DNA of 7,434 nt from Pirellulaceae bacterium. GTDB lineage: Bacteria > Planctomycetota > Planctomycetia > Pirellulales > Pirellulaceae. Each line of letters begins with the position of its first letter. The stretch's first letter is position 1. A program made the position numbers and the translations under genes. The stretch is from contig JADLDX010000892.1 in assembly GCA_020846515.1 (NCBI GenBank), positions 1-7,434 on the forward strand, in the 5' to 3' direction. The notes under the pieces were generated by a model. The model was not told the origin of the DNA. It made no database searches and was given only the letters and a program-made list of their open reading frames with translations. Positions 1 to 7,082 of the stretch are shown here, piece by piece.

Positions 1-678
1 AAAGGGCTCGACCGACAAGTACCAATTGGTTACATCGCGCATCTCGGGCTTGTCGCCGGTTAACACGCTGACCGGATTGATCAACTCACTGGGCTCATAT
101 TGATGACCTAGCGAGCATTCGTCGGCGTAACCTTTATCGCTTTGACAGCCCTCGATGGGACAACGACCTACGACCTGGCGGCCATTAAGAAACGTACCTT
201 TTTTAGCGTCGTAAAACTGTGAAGTCGTTAGCTGTTCTAGCCATCCATTGGCGTGCAGCGTTCGCAGAATGTCTGCCCCTAATTCGCGATGGATCGCATG
301 GTAGGGTTCGAGAGCCGACGCGGCAAAGGTGTCCAGCGAGATAGAGTAGGCGGCCAGCGTCTCGCGCTGACGTTGATGGTTTTGCTCCACAAACTCAATT
401 AAGGTCCCTGACGCTTCGCCCTTGGCAAGTTTATCCGCGAAGTCGGCGACGATTGGCGAGCCAAAGCAATCGGTCCCGGAAACGAAGATCACGTTCTCAG
501 GGCCGATGCGATCGCGCAGAAATCGCGCATAAGCGTCGGCATGGATAAAGACACCGCCGACGTGGCCAAAGTGCAGGTCTTTATTACCGTACGGCATGCC
601 GGCCGTGACAATGGCACGTTTGGGAAACTCGGGACGTGGAGTAGTGGTGACGATGCGGGGTCCTGAAACGTGCGACAT
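1..678 (-). CDS. metG: Methionyl-tRNA synthetase, N-terminal part (runs off the left edge)
   Basis: This is the first 226 codons of a class I aminoacyl-tRNA synthetase, open to the window edge. It would join methionine to tRNA-Met in the cytoplasm. Seen: the nucleotide-binding start (VTAGMPYGNKDLHFGH, residues 24-39) has an intact HxGH signature, HFGH, at 36-39. GTDCFGSPI lies at 69-76. A knuckle-like segment has C173, C178, C188 and H192, followed by YEPSELINPVSVLTG, the typical MetRS block after the zinc knuckle. The family usually has C-x2-C pairs and GTDEHG, so the C-x4-C / C-x3-H spacing and the DCFG stretch are divergent. KMSKS and the anticodon domain lie outside the window. The ATG at 676-678 is preceded by AAAGGAG four bases upstream. 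The gene is divergent from ileS. Family assignment is confident; exact MetRS subtype is not. Confidence 0.88.
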   Translation of the reverse strand, partial: MSHVSGPRIVTTTPRPEFPKRAIVTAGMPYGNKDLHFGHVGGVFIHADAYARFLRDRIGPENVIFVSGTDCFGSPIVADFADKLAKGEASGTLIEFVEQNHQRQRETLAAYSISLDTFAASALEPYHAIHRELGADILRTLHANGWLEQLTTSQFYDAKKGTFLNGRQVVGRCPIEGCQSDKGYADECSLGHQYEPSELINPVSVLTGDKPEMRDVTNWYLSVEPF

Positions 679-682
679 GTTG

Positions 683-689
683 CTCCTTT
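683..689 (-). promoter_or_regulatory. Shine-Dalgarno of metG
   Basis: On the minus strand AAAGGAG ends four bases before the ATG at 678. It is a near-perfect anti-16S match and fixes this start for the MetRS gene. Confidence 0.75.
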
Positions 690-718
690 AATACAGTCGG
701 CGCCTGAAGCGAAACCAT

Positions 719-748
719 ATTTTAGCGGAAACGTGATCGCCAGCGTAA
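719..748 (-). promoter_or_regulatory. Candidate metG promoter
   Basis: Read on the minus strand, TTACGC (743-748) is followed after 18 bases by TAAAAT (719-724), about 40 bases before the metG start. The -10 is good and the -35 weak. This rests on consensus resemblance only; the spacing is plausible for a housekeeping sigma factor. Confidence 0.3.
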
Positions 749-866
749 GGGCGGTGCACTGGCGAGCCCCCAAGGCGACCGGGCTCGAGTTTCTCGTGCT
801 GGCGAGAATAGGGCTGGGCCGATAGGATTTAGGGGCTATCGAGGCAGTACTACTACACTTGACCAT

Positions 867-892
867 CCGCCGGGCGGTGACCGCCGGGGCGG
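867..892 (+). promoter_or_regulatory. GC-rich hairpin just upstream of the ileS ribosome site
   Basis: CCGCC (867-871) can pair with GGCGG (888-892). Inside it, GGCGG (873-877) can pair with CCGCC (881-885) around a TGA loop. The two five-base-pair GC stems stack with a small internal loop and end two bases before the AAGGA at 895-899. If transcribed, the structure would sit directly against the ribosome-binding site of ileS and could modulate initiation. The pairing is seen; the role is inference. Confidence 0.4.
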
Positions 893-894
893 AC

Positions 895-899
895 AAGGA
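895..899 (+). promoter_or_regulatory. Shine-Dalgarno that selects the ATG at 909 for ileS
   Basis: AAGGA ends immediately before an in-frame ATG at 900, which leaves no spacer. It lies nine bases before the next in-frame ATG at 909, a normal distance. The ribosome site therefore favours 909, shortening the protein by three residues (MRF) compared with the first ATG. Confidence 0.65.
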
Positions 900-908
900 A
901 TGAGATTC

Positions 909-3900
909 ATGTTTGAGCGAGTTAGCGATTCCGCATTTGTGCAAGGCGAACACTCGGTTCTGAAATTCTGGAATCAAAATCGCATTTTCGATCAACTGCG
1001 ACAGAAAAACAAAGGCAAACCCAAGTGGAGCTTTATGGATGGGCCAATCACGGCCAACAATCCCATGGGGGTCCATCATGCTTGGGGTCGCACGCTTAAA
1101 GACGTTTTCCAACGCTTTCGGGCTATGACCGGCCATGAGCTGCGATACCAAAATGGCTTCGACTGCCAAGGATTGTGGGTCGAAGTGGAAGTCGAGAAAC
1201 AGTTGGGCTTGGGCGAAAAGAGCCGCATTGAAGCCTTTGGTATCGATCACTTCTCCAACGAATGCAAGAAACGCGTACTCAAATACGCCGCACGTCAAAC
1301 CGAGCAATCGATGCGGCTGGGGTATTGGATGGACTGGGATCACCCCGACCAGCTCCGCGGCTTGTCGGAAAAACTTGGTACCCAAGAACTGGCCACGCTC
1401 AAGACGCCTTCGGGACAAGTTGTCCAAGGCAAGGCCCATGAATTGGTGGCGCGGCTGGGCAATGCGGAGTGGGGAGGCAGCTACTTTACCTTCTCGACTC
1501 AGAATAATGAAACGATCTGGTGCTTCCTCAAAAAGTGCTTTGAACGCGGCAAAATCTATCGGGGCTTTGACGTCATGCCTTGGTCGGGCCGCGCAGGCTC
1601 AGCCTACAGTCAAATGGAAGTGGCCGATGGTCGTCGATTGACCGTGCATAAGTCGGTCTTCGTGCGTTTTCCGCTGAAGGATCGCAACCAAGAGTATTTG
1701 TTGGTCTGGACGACAACCCCCTGGACCTTGACCAGCAATGTGGCTGCGGCCGTGAATGCCGATCTGAAATATGTCCGGCTACGCAGCAAACGCGATGGAG
1801 CGCTTTATTATTTTGCCGAAGACAACTTGGAGTTCGCACGCCTCCAAACAGAATTCAAACAAGGTTTCGGTCGACCCGAATGGGAATGGCCCAAAGGCGT
1901 GGGCAAGCTCAAGACGATCGCGCAGATTTTTAAAGAGCAAGGCGGTTACGAACTGGAAGGTACAGTGCTCGGCAAGGAACTCGTGGGCTTGGAGTACATT
2001 GGTCCGTTCGATCATCTGCCGGCTCAGCAACAGCCAGGTGGATATCCCAGCGGCATCTTGCGCGGTGCAGCGGCCACCAAATCGGCTGTCCAATGCCACC
2101 GGGTCATCGATGGCGGTCGCGACTCGAAAGGCAACCCCAACGTGGTAGCCGGTGAAGGTACCGGCATCGTGCACATCGCGCCTGGTTGCGGTGACGTCGA
2201 CTACCATCTGGGCCAGGCACAAGGACTGGTGCCTATCGCGCCGCTGGGACCCGACGGAACCTATCTGCCCGGCTTCGGCGACTTCACGGGTTTAAAGGCC
2301 ACTGATAAGTCGACGACGGAAAAAGTGTTTGAACATCTCAAGACCAATCACTTCCTGGTCGCTACAGAAGATTATCCGCACATCTATCCGCATTGCTGGC
2401 GCACGGGCGACGAACTGGTCTTCCGTTTGGTGGACGAGTGGTTCATCAACATGGACTGGCGCGAAGAGATCAAAGAGGTTGTGCGACAGATCCGCTGGTT
2501 GCCTGCGAACATGGATGGCCAGCAGCGCGAGCTGGACTGGTTATCCAACATGAGCGACTGGATGATTTCCAAGAAGCGTTTCTGGGGGTTGGCACTGCCG
2601 ATCTGGTTCGAAGAATACGAAGAGGCTGGAGAACCAAAATATGATTTCGAAGTTATCGGTTCGTTAGCGGAATTGAAGGAGCGCGCGGTCGAAGGTTGGC
2701 AAGAGTTCGGAGATAATTCGCCCCACCGACCTTGGATCGATCAGGTCAAGATTCGCAATCCCAAAACCGGCCGACTCATGTCGCGCGTGCCCGATGTCGG
2801 CAATCCCTGGTTGGACGCGGGCATCGTGCCGTTTTCCACGCTGCAATACTTGACCAATCCAACAGCTTGGAAAGAGTGGTACCCGGCTGAATTCGTAACC
2901 GAGTGTTTTCCTGGCCAATTCCGCAACTGGTGTTATGCGCTATTGGCCATGGGCACGATGATGGATAATACGCCTCCGTTCAAAACATTGCTGGGACATC
3001 GCCTGGTGATGGATGAAAGCGGCCAGGCTATGCACAAGTCCGATGGTACGGCGATCTGGTTTGAAGAAGCCGCCGAGCAGTTGGGCGTCGATACGATGCG
3101 TTGGATGTTCTTGGCCCAGTCGCCCGGATCTGATTTGCGATTTGGCAAGCGAGCCAAAGATAAACGCGTCACTGTCCAGACCATGGACGGGCCGATGGAT
3201 CAAACCCAAGAGGGGGAACCAATCTGCCAGGTGACCAGTCAGCCGGCCGATGACATCCGACGGCAGATTCTGATTCCACTCTGGAACTCGTACGCGTTTT
3301 TTATCAACTACGCGATTCCCGATGGCTTCGATCCTTCAGGACCGCAAGTGCCTGTTGCCGATCGACCAGAGATCGATCGCTGGATCTTGTCGCGACTGCA
3401 GCAATTGATCGCCACCAGCCGCGAACGATTGAATGATTTTCACGTTTCGGAAATGTGCGCGGCTTGCGCTGAGTTCATCGACGATTTATCCAATTGGTAC
3501 ATTCGCCGCAATCGTCGACGTTTTTGGCGCTCGCGTGATGCCAGTGATTCGGACAAGTGGGCTGCGTATCAAACACTGTATTCGACGTTGTTGAGTTTGA
3601 CGAAGCTGTTGGCACCGTGCATCCCGTTTTTGACCGAACGCATGTATCAAAATCTGGCCCGCAGTTTCAAATCCACTAGCGACGCTATGCCCGAGAGTGT
3701 GCACCTGTGCGATTACCCGGAGGTCGATCCGAGTTTGCTGGATCCAAAATTGAACGAACGCATGCTGGCCGCGCAGCGCGTCGTGCGTTTGGGTCACAAA
3801 TTGCGAGATGATGCGGGACAACGCGTACGTCAACCTTTGGCCGAGATACGCTTTGCCGTCAGTGGCGATGGGGCCAGCGTCGAGGCCATCGAGAGCTTGC

Positions 3901-4496
3901 GCGATGTGATCCTGGATGAACTGCATATTAAGTCGTTGAGTTCGGCTGAGACGCTCAGCAATTTGGTGACCTACAACTACAAACCCAATTTGAAGACGCT
4001 GGGTCAAAAGTATGGCAAGCTGTCGGCTCCCATTCGAGAGTTCTTGCAAAAGGCTACGCCTGAGCAACTGGCACCTCTGCGAATTGGCGGCACAGTGGCC
4101 GTGACCATTGACGGACAAGCACTCGCCTTGGGGCTGGATGATGTGTTGGTCGACGCCGTCAACTCAGAGGGCTGGGTATACGGTGAGGATCGCGGTATTC
4201 AAGTAGCCCTGTCGACAGTGCTGACGCCTGAATTGATGCGCGAAGGCATGATGCGCGATCTGGTACGCCATGTTCAACAACTGCGGAAAGATGCTGATCT
4301 GCAGATCGAAGATCGTATCGAGATTCAGGTGGCCAATGCAGATCAAGAACTGTCCCAGGCCATTACGCAGTGGCATGATTACATTGCTAATGAAACGCTG
4401 GCCAATCAGATTCGCTTGGAGCAATCGGCCAAGTCTGATGCCAAACGTGTCCTGGTCGGTGAAAGCCAGGTCGACGTGTGGATCACTCGGGCTTGA
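909..4496 (+). CDS. ileS: Isoleucyl-tRNA synthetase, type 2 (IleRS2), with swapped HIGH motif
   Basis: Complete gene for a 1195-residue cytoplasmic enzyme that charges tRNA-Ile and edits mischarged valine. Numbering is from the ATG at 909. Seen: the Rossmann-fold start ends in [14 protein letters not shown]. Aligned on the KD, the HxGH signature is GVHH (54-57). The CP1 editing domain has WTTTPWT (267-273), GTGIVH (417-422) and the probable editing aspartate D431. The second catalytic signature is AMHKS (707-711) instead of [14 protein letters not shown] (from about 820) opens the anticodon-binding domain. The end (about 1105-1141, [20 protein letters not shown]) is the IleRS2-type tail. The usual zinc site is degraded: WCPRC is WSGRA (225-229) and PHCWRC is PHCWRT (494-499). 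IleRS2 is usually about 1030-1090 residues; extra segments near 146-188 and 745-780 explain much of the excess. Single-gene unit, divergent from metG and convergent with the transporter gene. Confidence 0.96.
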   Translation: MFERVSDSAFVQGEHSVLKFWNQNRIFDQLRQKNKGKPKWSFMDGPITANNPMGVHHAWGRTLKDVFQRFRAMTGHELRYQNGFDCQGLWVEVEVEKQLGLGEKSRIEAFGIDHFSNECKKRVLKYAARQTEQSMRLGYWMDWDHPDQLRGLSEKLGTQELATLKTPSGQVVQGKAHELVARLGNAEWGGSYFTFSTQNNETIWCFLKKCFERGKIYRGFDVMPWSGRAGSAYSQMEVADGRRLTVHKSVFVRFPLKDRNQEYLLVWTTTPWTLTSNVAAAVNADLKYVRLRSKRDGALYYFAEDNLEFARLQTEFKQGFGRPEWEWPKGVGKLKTIAQIFKEQGGYELEGTVLGKELVGLEYIGPFDHLPAQQQPGGYPSGILRGAAATKSAVQCHRVIDGGRDSKGNPNVVAGEGTGIVHIAPGCGDVDYHLGQAQGLVPIAPLGPDGTYLPGFGDFTGLKATDKSTTEKVFEHLKTNHFLVATEDYPHIYPHCWRTGDELVFRLVDEWFINMDWREEIKEVVRQIRWLPANMDGQQRELDWLSNMSDWMISKKRFWGLALPIWFEEYEEAGEPKYDFEVIGSLAELKERAVEGWQEFGDNSPHRPWIDQVKIRNPKTGRLMSRVPDVGNPWLDAGIVPFSTLQYLTNPTAWKEWYPAEFVTECFPGQFRNWCYALLAMGTMMDNTPPFKTLLGHRLVMDESGQAMHKSDGTAIWFEEAAEQLGVDTMRWMFLAQSPGSDLRFGKRAKDKRVTVQTMDGPMDQTQEGEPICQVTSQPADDIRRQILIPLWNSYAFFINYAIPDGFDPSGPQVPVADRPEIDRWILSRLQQLIATSRERLNDFHVSEMCAACAEFIDDLSNWYIRRNRRRFWRSRDASDSDKWAAYQTLYSTLLSLTKLLAPCIPFLTERMYQNLARSFKSTSDAMPESVHLCDYPEVDPSLLDPKLNERMLAAQRVVRLGHKLRDDAGQRVRQPLAEIRFAVSGDGASVEAIESLRDVILDELHIKSLSSAETLSNLVTYNYKPNLKTLGQKYGKLSAPIREFLQKATPEQLAPLRIGGTVAVTIDGQALALGLDDVLVDAVNSEGWVYGEDRGIQVALSTVLTPELMREGMMRDLVRHVQQLRKDADLQIEDRIEIQVANADQELSQAITQWHDYIANETLANQIRLEQSAKSDAKRVLVGESQVDVWITRA

Positions 4497-4502
4497 TGCT
4501 TC

Positions 4503-4527
4503 GTAGCCACCGTCGCCAGACGGTGGA
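4503..4527 (+). repeat. Short palindromic repeat, family 1, copy 1
   Basis: GTAG followed by an exact stem-loop: arms CCACCGTC (4507-4514) and GACGGTGG (4519-4526) around the loop GCCA. It begins six bases after the ileS stop codon. The preceding CTTC is shared with copy 2. The copy at 7083-7106 is identical in reverse orientation over 24 bases. Confidence 0.85.
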
Positions 4528-4544
4528 CAGTCTTTTCAAACTTC

Positions 4545-4570
4545 GTAGCCACCCGTCGCCAGACGGTGGA
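4545..4570 (+). repeat. Family 1 palindromic repeat, copy 2
   Basis: Same element as copy 1 with one extra C in the left arm (ACCCGTC). It stands in direct orientation 42 bases after copy 1 and is preceded by the same CTTC. The hairpin still forms with a bulge. Confidence 0.8.
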
Positions 4571-4587
4571 CTCGTCTGGAAACCAAA

Positions 4588-4612
4588 TCCACCGCTTGGC
4601 AGCGTTGGCTAC
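4588..4612 (-). repeat. Family 1 palindromic repeat, copy 3 (inverted)
   Basis: The minus-strand reading gives GTAGCC, then ACGCT-GCCA-AGCGGTGGA, the element in opposite orientation. It carries one stem mismatch but keeps the GCCA loop. It faces copy 2 head to head. Confidence 0.75.
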
Positions 4613-4628
4613 CTAAAATCAGGCTGAC

Positions 4629-5564
4629 CTACTCTGGAAAGAGCACGATCAGCAGCGCACCGGCCACCATGACCAGCGCTGCCAGAGTGCGCCGCACCAG
4701 ATCGCCTTCGCCGAATAGGCGATGGCCCACAAAGACGCCGACCAAACTGCCGATTTGGAACAGAGCTAATGCGTAACCCACATGCATGCGCGCAAACAGT
4801 GCGATGGTGCAGCCTTGCATGACCAACATCGTGACGGCAACCCAGACGTGCGTTGTTAGCGGGCGTGGTTTGGCAACTGGTCTGGCAACTGGGTTGGTGC
4901 TTGCGATGTTGATTGTGCTAGTTCGTAGGCGCCGACGAGATTCGAGTGCTGTTGCACTGATTGTCCAACCGGCTGCCAGTAGCCAGCTGAGTAAACACCA
5001 GGCCGAGAGCACTTGCCATTGACCAGCGTCCTCAAGGGTGCGTTTCAGGAAGACCGAGGCCATGGCGGTCAGCAGTACGGAGAGGAGGCGATCGCGCACC
5101 CCGGCTCGCTTTTGAGCGATGGAGATGGGCGAACTGGCGGAGTCTCGTGGTCCTACCGTCAGCAAGAGCGAGCCCAGCAGAATGATGGCGACACCCAGCA
5201 TGCCTGGCCAACTTGGCAACTCTGCAAACAGAATGCATGCCAGCAGCAAGCTGATGGCCGGCTTGGCACTGCTGAGCGGCGCGAAGATCGAGAGATCGGT
5301 AGCCCTGAGCGATCGTAGCAGCAGGACATTGCCGGGGACTTCCAAAAGGCAGGCCAGCAACATCCAGCTCCAGAACTGTGTGCCCAGGGAAAACGTGCCT
5401 AGCCACCACGGGAGCGTTAGCAGCGTCATCCAACCCCAAACGGCCGTAAACAACGCCAACGGCGATTGATTCGCAGGGGTGAGCTGCCTTTTTTGGACTA
5501 CGTTCGCCCAGGTGGTGGCCGCAATGCGTGCGAACACCAGGCAAGCAATAATAAGAGACTCCAT
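4629..5564 (-). CDS. EamA/DMT-superfamily membrane transporter
   Basis: A 311-residue inner-membrane protein of the drug/metabolite transporter type, substrate unknown. Seen: about ten hydrophobic segments in two halves. Five lie within residues 1-137, including LLLRSLRATDLSIFAPLSSA and LGVAIILLGSLLL. Five more lie from about 157 to the end, closing with GYALALFQIGSLVGVFVGHR and LAALVMVAGALLIVL, the usual final pair of an EamA repeat. A basic, hydrophilic linker at about 208-238 (LESRRRLRTST to KPRPLTTH) separates TM7 and TM8. It contains a short duplication, PVARPVAKP, from a 12-base direct repeat at 4871-4894. The length fits the family. The start is less certain: no good Shine-Dalgarno precedes the ATG at 5564, but TAGAAT lies seven bases upstream (5571-5576) and could be a -10 for a leaderless message. 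It is a lone gene, convergent with ileS and divergent from the sialidase-like gene, so neighbours give no clue to substrate. Confidence 0.85.
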   Translation of the reverse strand: MESLIIACLVFARIAATTWANVVQKRQLTPANQSPLALFTAVWGWMTLLTLPWWLGTFSLGTQFWSWMLLACLLEVPGNVLLLRSLRATDLSIFAPLSSAKPAISLLLACILFAELPSWPGMLGVAIILLGSLLLTVGPRDSASSPISIAQKRAGVRDRLLSVLLTAMASVFLKRTLEDAGQWQVLSAWCLLSWLLAAGWTISATALESRRRLRTSTINIASTNPVARPVAKPRPLTTHVWVAVTMLVMQGCTIALFARMHVGYALALFQIGSLVGVFVGHRLFGEGDLVRRTLAALVMVAGALLIVLFPE

Positions 5565-5631
5565 GCGTCCATTCTAACGAAATCGCCGGCAGTCACGGTT
5601 TGAGTCGATTCGCAATAACCAGATCGATTTG

Positions 5632-5729
5632 TTCCTTTTTTCTGTCCTCCTTTTTTCTGTCTTCCTCCGGCCTGTACAGCTTTGAAGAATTGAAGTCGAG
5701 AGACAGAAAAAGGGGGACAGAAAAAGAAT
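5632..5729. repeat. Large imperfect inverted repeat with CTGTC and poly-T/poly-A tracts
   Basis: The left arm (5632-5662) contains CCTTTTTTCTGTC twice in tandem. The right arm (5700-5729) contains GACAGAAAAAG twice, which is its complement apart from small tract-length and C/T differences. The roughly 37-base centre includes the self-complementary CTGTACAG (5672-5679). The element lies between the start of the transporter gene and the promoter of the sialidase-like gene. From general knowledge it resembles GGGGACAG-type REP sequences found with REP-associated tyrosine transposases, but no transposase is present here. The repeat is seen; its class is inferred. Confidence 0.7.
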
Positions 5730-5799
5730 TAAGAGTGCCCATCTTGCGATCTTTGCCCAATTGGCGGCTAAGATGCTGCGCCGAAGCGCGGGCGGTTTT

Positions 5800-5808
5800 T
5801 GCTATAAT
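5800..5808 (+). promoter_or_regulatory. Extended -10 promoter of the sialidase-like gene
   Basis: TGCTATAAT is a perfect TATAAT (5803-5808) with the TGn extension. No recognisable -35 lies 16-18 bases upstream, as expected for extended -10 promoters. A start near 5815 would give a leader of about 50 bases before the ATG at 5864. Confidence 0.6.
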
Positions 5809-5863
5809 CTCAACTCTGTTGCCTGACCGAAGCAACTCTTCCCCTATTCTCACGAGATCCAAC

Positions 5864-6985
5864 ATGCACAAACTTTGGACACACTCTTTGGCGGGTGGGC
5901 TGTCTTTCCTATCCTGGGCGTTGGTTTCAGCCACGGCCTGGTCCCAATCGTCGGTGCTGAAACATGAATTCATCTATCAATCGGCTCCATTTCCCGAATG
6001 CCATGCTGCCACGATTGTGCAGACGAAAGCGGGAACGTTGATGACCGCCTGGTTTGGTGGTACGTACGAAAAGCATCCTGACGTTGGTATTTGGGTCAGT
6101 CGCTATGAGAACAATGCCTGGACGGCACCCGTTGAGGTCGCCAATGGAGTTCAGAACGACAAATTGCGATATCCGACTTGGAACCCAGTTCTGTTCCAAC
6201 CTAAAGATGGTCCCTTGGCGTTGTATTTCAAGGTTGGACCAGCACCGAATAACTGGTGGGGTGAGGTGATCACCTCCAGCGATGATGGTCGCACTTGGGG
6301 CAATCGCCAGAAGCTGCCCAACAACGGGATCGGGCCGGTCAAGAACAAGCCCGTTCAGTTGGCTGATGGCACGTTATTGTGTCCCAGCAGCGATGAAGCC
6401 GACGGCTGGACCGTGCATATGGAATCCACTAGCGATGCTGGTAAGACCTGGATGAAAGTTGGTCCGCTGAACGATGGCAAGAAGATTCGGGCCATTCAAC
6501 CCACGATCGTCCAATTGGGAGGTGATAAATTGGGCATGTTGTGTCGCGATGGTCAAGCCGACGGTCGCGTCTGGCAACTGTGGTCTGATGATGCTGGCAA
6601 GAGCTGGTCCAAGTTTGAGGCTTCATCATTACCCAATCCGAACTCGGGTATTGATGCGGTAACGCTTACGAGCGGCAAGCATCTGTTGGTTTACAACCAT
6701 ACCATTCGCAATGGTCCCAGTCCCAAAGGCCGCGAGCATCTCGGGCTGGCTGTGTCAGACGATGCCAAAGATTGGCAAGCCGTATTGACGCTCGAGCAAT
6801 CCAAAGGCGAGTATTCCTACCCTGCGATCATTCAGACAACCGATGGCCTGGTGCACATCGTTTACACATGGAATCGCAAACGCGTACGTCATGTGGTCGT
6901 TGATCCTGCCAAGCTTGTCGCCGTGCCACTGGCTGATGGCAAATGGCCCGCAGACAAGGTAGCCAAGTTGCCAACGGCGCAGTAG
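5864..6985 (+). CDS. Exported sialidase-like BNR/Asp-box protein
   Basis: A 373-residue protein of the BNR_2 / sialidase superfamily, a predicted six-bladed beta-propeller acting outside the cytoplasm on glycans. Seen: an N-terminal signal peptide (MHKLWTHSLAGG, then a hydrophobic stretch, likely cut near ATAWSQS, about residue 28). ECHAATIVQT is at 45-54 and WFGGT at 63-67, with DVGIW at 73-77. Three clear Asp boxes of the form S/T-x-D-x-G-x-x-W lie at 138-145, 189-196 and 241-248, with a degenerate fourth at 298-304. Conserved-looking blocks are PVKNKPV (158-164), PNPNSGIDAVTL (257-268), EYSYPA (316-321) and YTWNRKRVRHVV (334-345). These fit database entries called sialidase or exo-alpha-sialidase, but the family is broad and sialic acid specificity cannot be read from the sequence. 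The frame is open back to 5600, but that extension is the inverted repeat and the promoter, so the ATG before the signal peptide is chosen. Its ribosome site is weak. The TAG stop lies in a palindromic repeat. Confidence 0.88.
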   Translation: MHKLWTHSLAGGLSFLSWALVSATAWSQSSVLKHEFIYQSAPFPECHAATIVQTKAGTLMTAWFGGTYEKHPDVGIWVSRYENNAWTAPVEVANGVQNDKLRYPTWNPVLFQPKDGPLALYFKVGPAPNNWWGEVITSSDDGRTWGNRQKLPNNGIGPVKNKPVQLADGTLLCPSSDEADGWTVHMESTSDAGKTWMKVGPLNDGKKIRAIQPTIVQLGGDKLGMLCRDGQADGRVWQLWSDDAGKSWSKFEASSLPNPNSGIDAVTLTSGKHLLVYNHTIRNGPSPKGREHLGLAVSDDAKDWQAVLTLEQSKGEYSYPAIIQTTDGLVHIVYTWNRKRVRHVVVDPAKLVAVPLADGKWPADKVAKLPTAQ

Positions 6986-7006
6986 CCACCGCTGCCAAGC
7001 GGTGGA
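6982..7006 (+). repeat. Family 1 palindromic repeat, copy 4 (overlaps a stop codon)
   Basis: GTAG then arms CCACCGCT (6986-6993) and AGCGGTGG (6998-7005) around GCCA. Two stem positions differ from copy 1 and both are compensated in the other arm. The TAG at 6983-6985 is the stop codon of the sialidase-like gene. Confidence 0.85.
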
Positions 7007-7056
7007 TATCGCCCTGCGGCTGATCAGCCGCAAGCGCGCTAGCGTCCGGTTTAGCC
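7007..7056 (+). repeat. Second palindromic repeat family, copy A
   Basis: Begins TATCGCCC directly after copy 4 of family 1. It centres on an 18-base perfect palindrome (7015-7032, centre TGATCA). It ends with a 23-base tail (7034-7056, containing GCTAGCGTCCGGTTTAGCC) shared exactly with copy B. The outer parts of the palindrome have decayed relative to copy B. Confidence 0.8.
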
Positions 7057-7082
7057 TGATTAAGGACGACCTCCAGCCAAGA

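Larger units (their letters stand above)
4545..4612. terminator. Candidate bidirectional terminator or 3' stabiliser between ileS and the transporter gene
   Basis: Copies 2 and 3 are inverted relative to each other. They can form one long imperfect stem (GTAGCCA with TGGCTAC at the base, CGGTGGA with TCCACCG at the top) closing a 17-base loop. It lies between two genes that converge on it from 4496 and 4629. There is no strong T-run, so intrinsic termination is not proven; 3' end protection is an equal possibility. Confidence 0.4.

Noticed and set aside
679..908. T-box riboswitch in the ileS leader
   Set aside because: No T-box consensus, specifier loop or T-run terminator is visible, and the leader is too short and GC-rich.
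489..1439. Minus-strand open frame of 316 codons across the metG-ileS gap
   Set aside because: It overlaps the MetRS start in another frame and the conserved IleRS N-terminus on the opposite strand. Its translation has no recognisable domain and it has no ribosome site.
3486..4118. Minus-strand open frame of 210 codons inside ileS
   Set aside because: It lies wholly opposite the conserved anticodon-binding region of IleRS, and its composition is that of an antisense shadow.
4503..4612. CRISPR array
   Set aside because: There are only three copies, in mixed orientation, with unequal spacing and differing sequence. The units are individual palindromes and no cas gene is nearby.
5032..5544. 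Minus-strand open frame of 170 codons within the transporter gene
   Set aside because: It is an alternative frame of the same strand. The EamA frame has ten membrane segments, whereas this one is rich in His, Arg and Gly without a domain.
5600..5863. Extended N-terminus for the sialidase-like protein from an ATG at 5600
   Set aside because: The extension translates the inverted repeat and runs through the TATAAT promoter. It would bury a clear signal peptide that begins at 5864.
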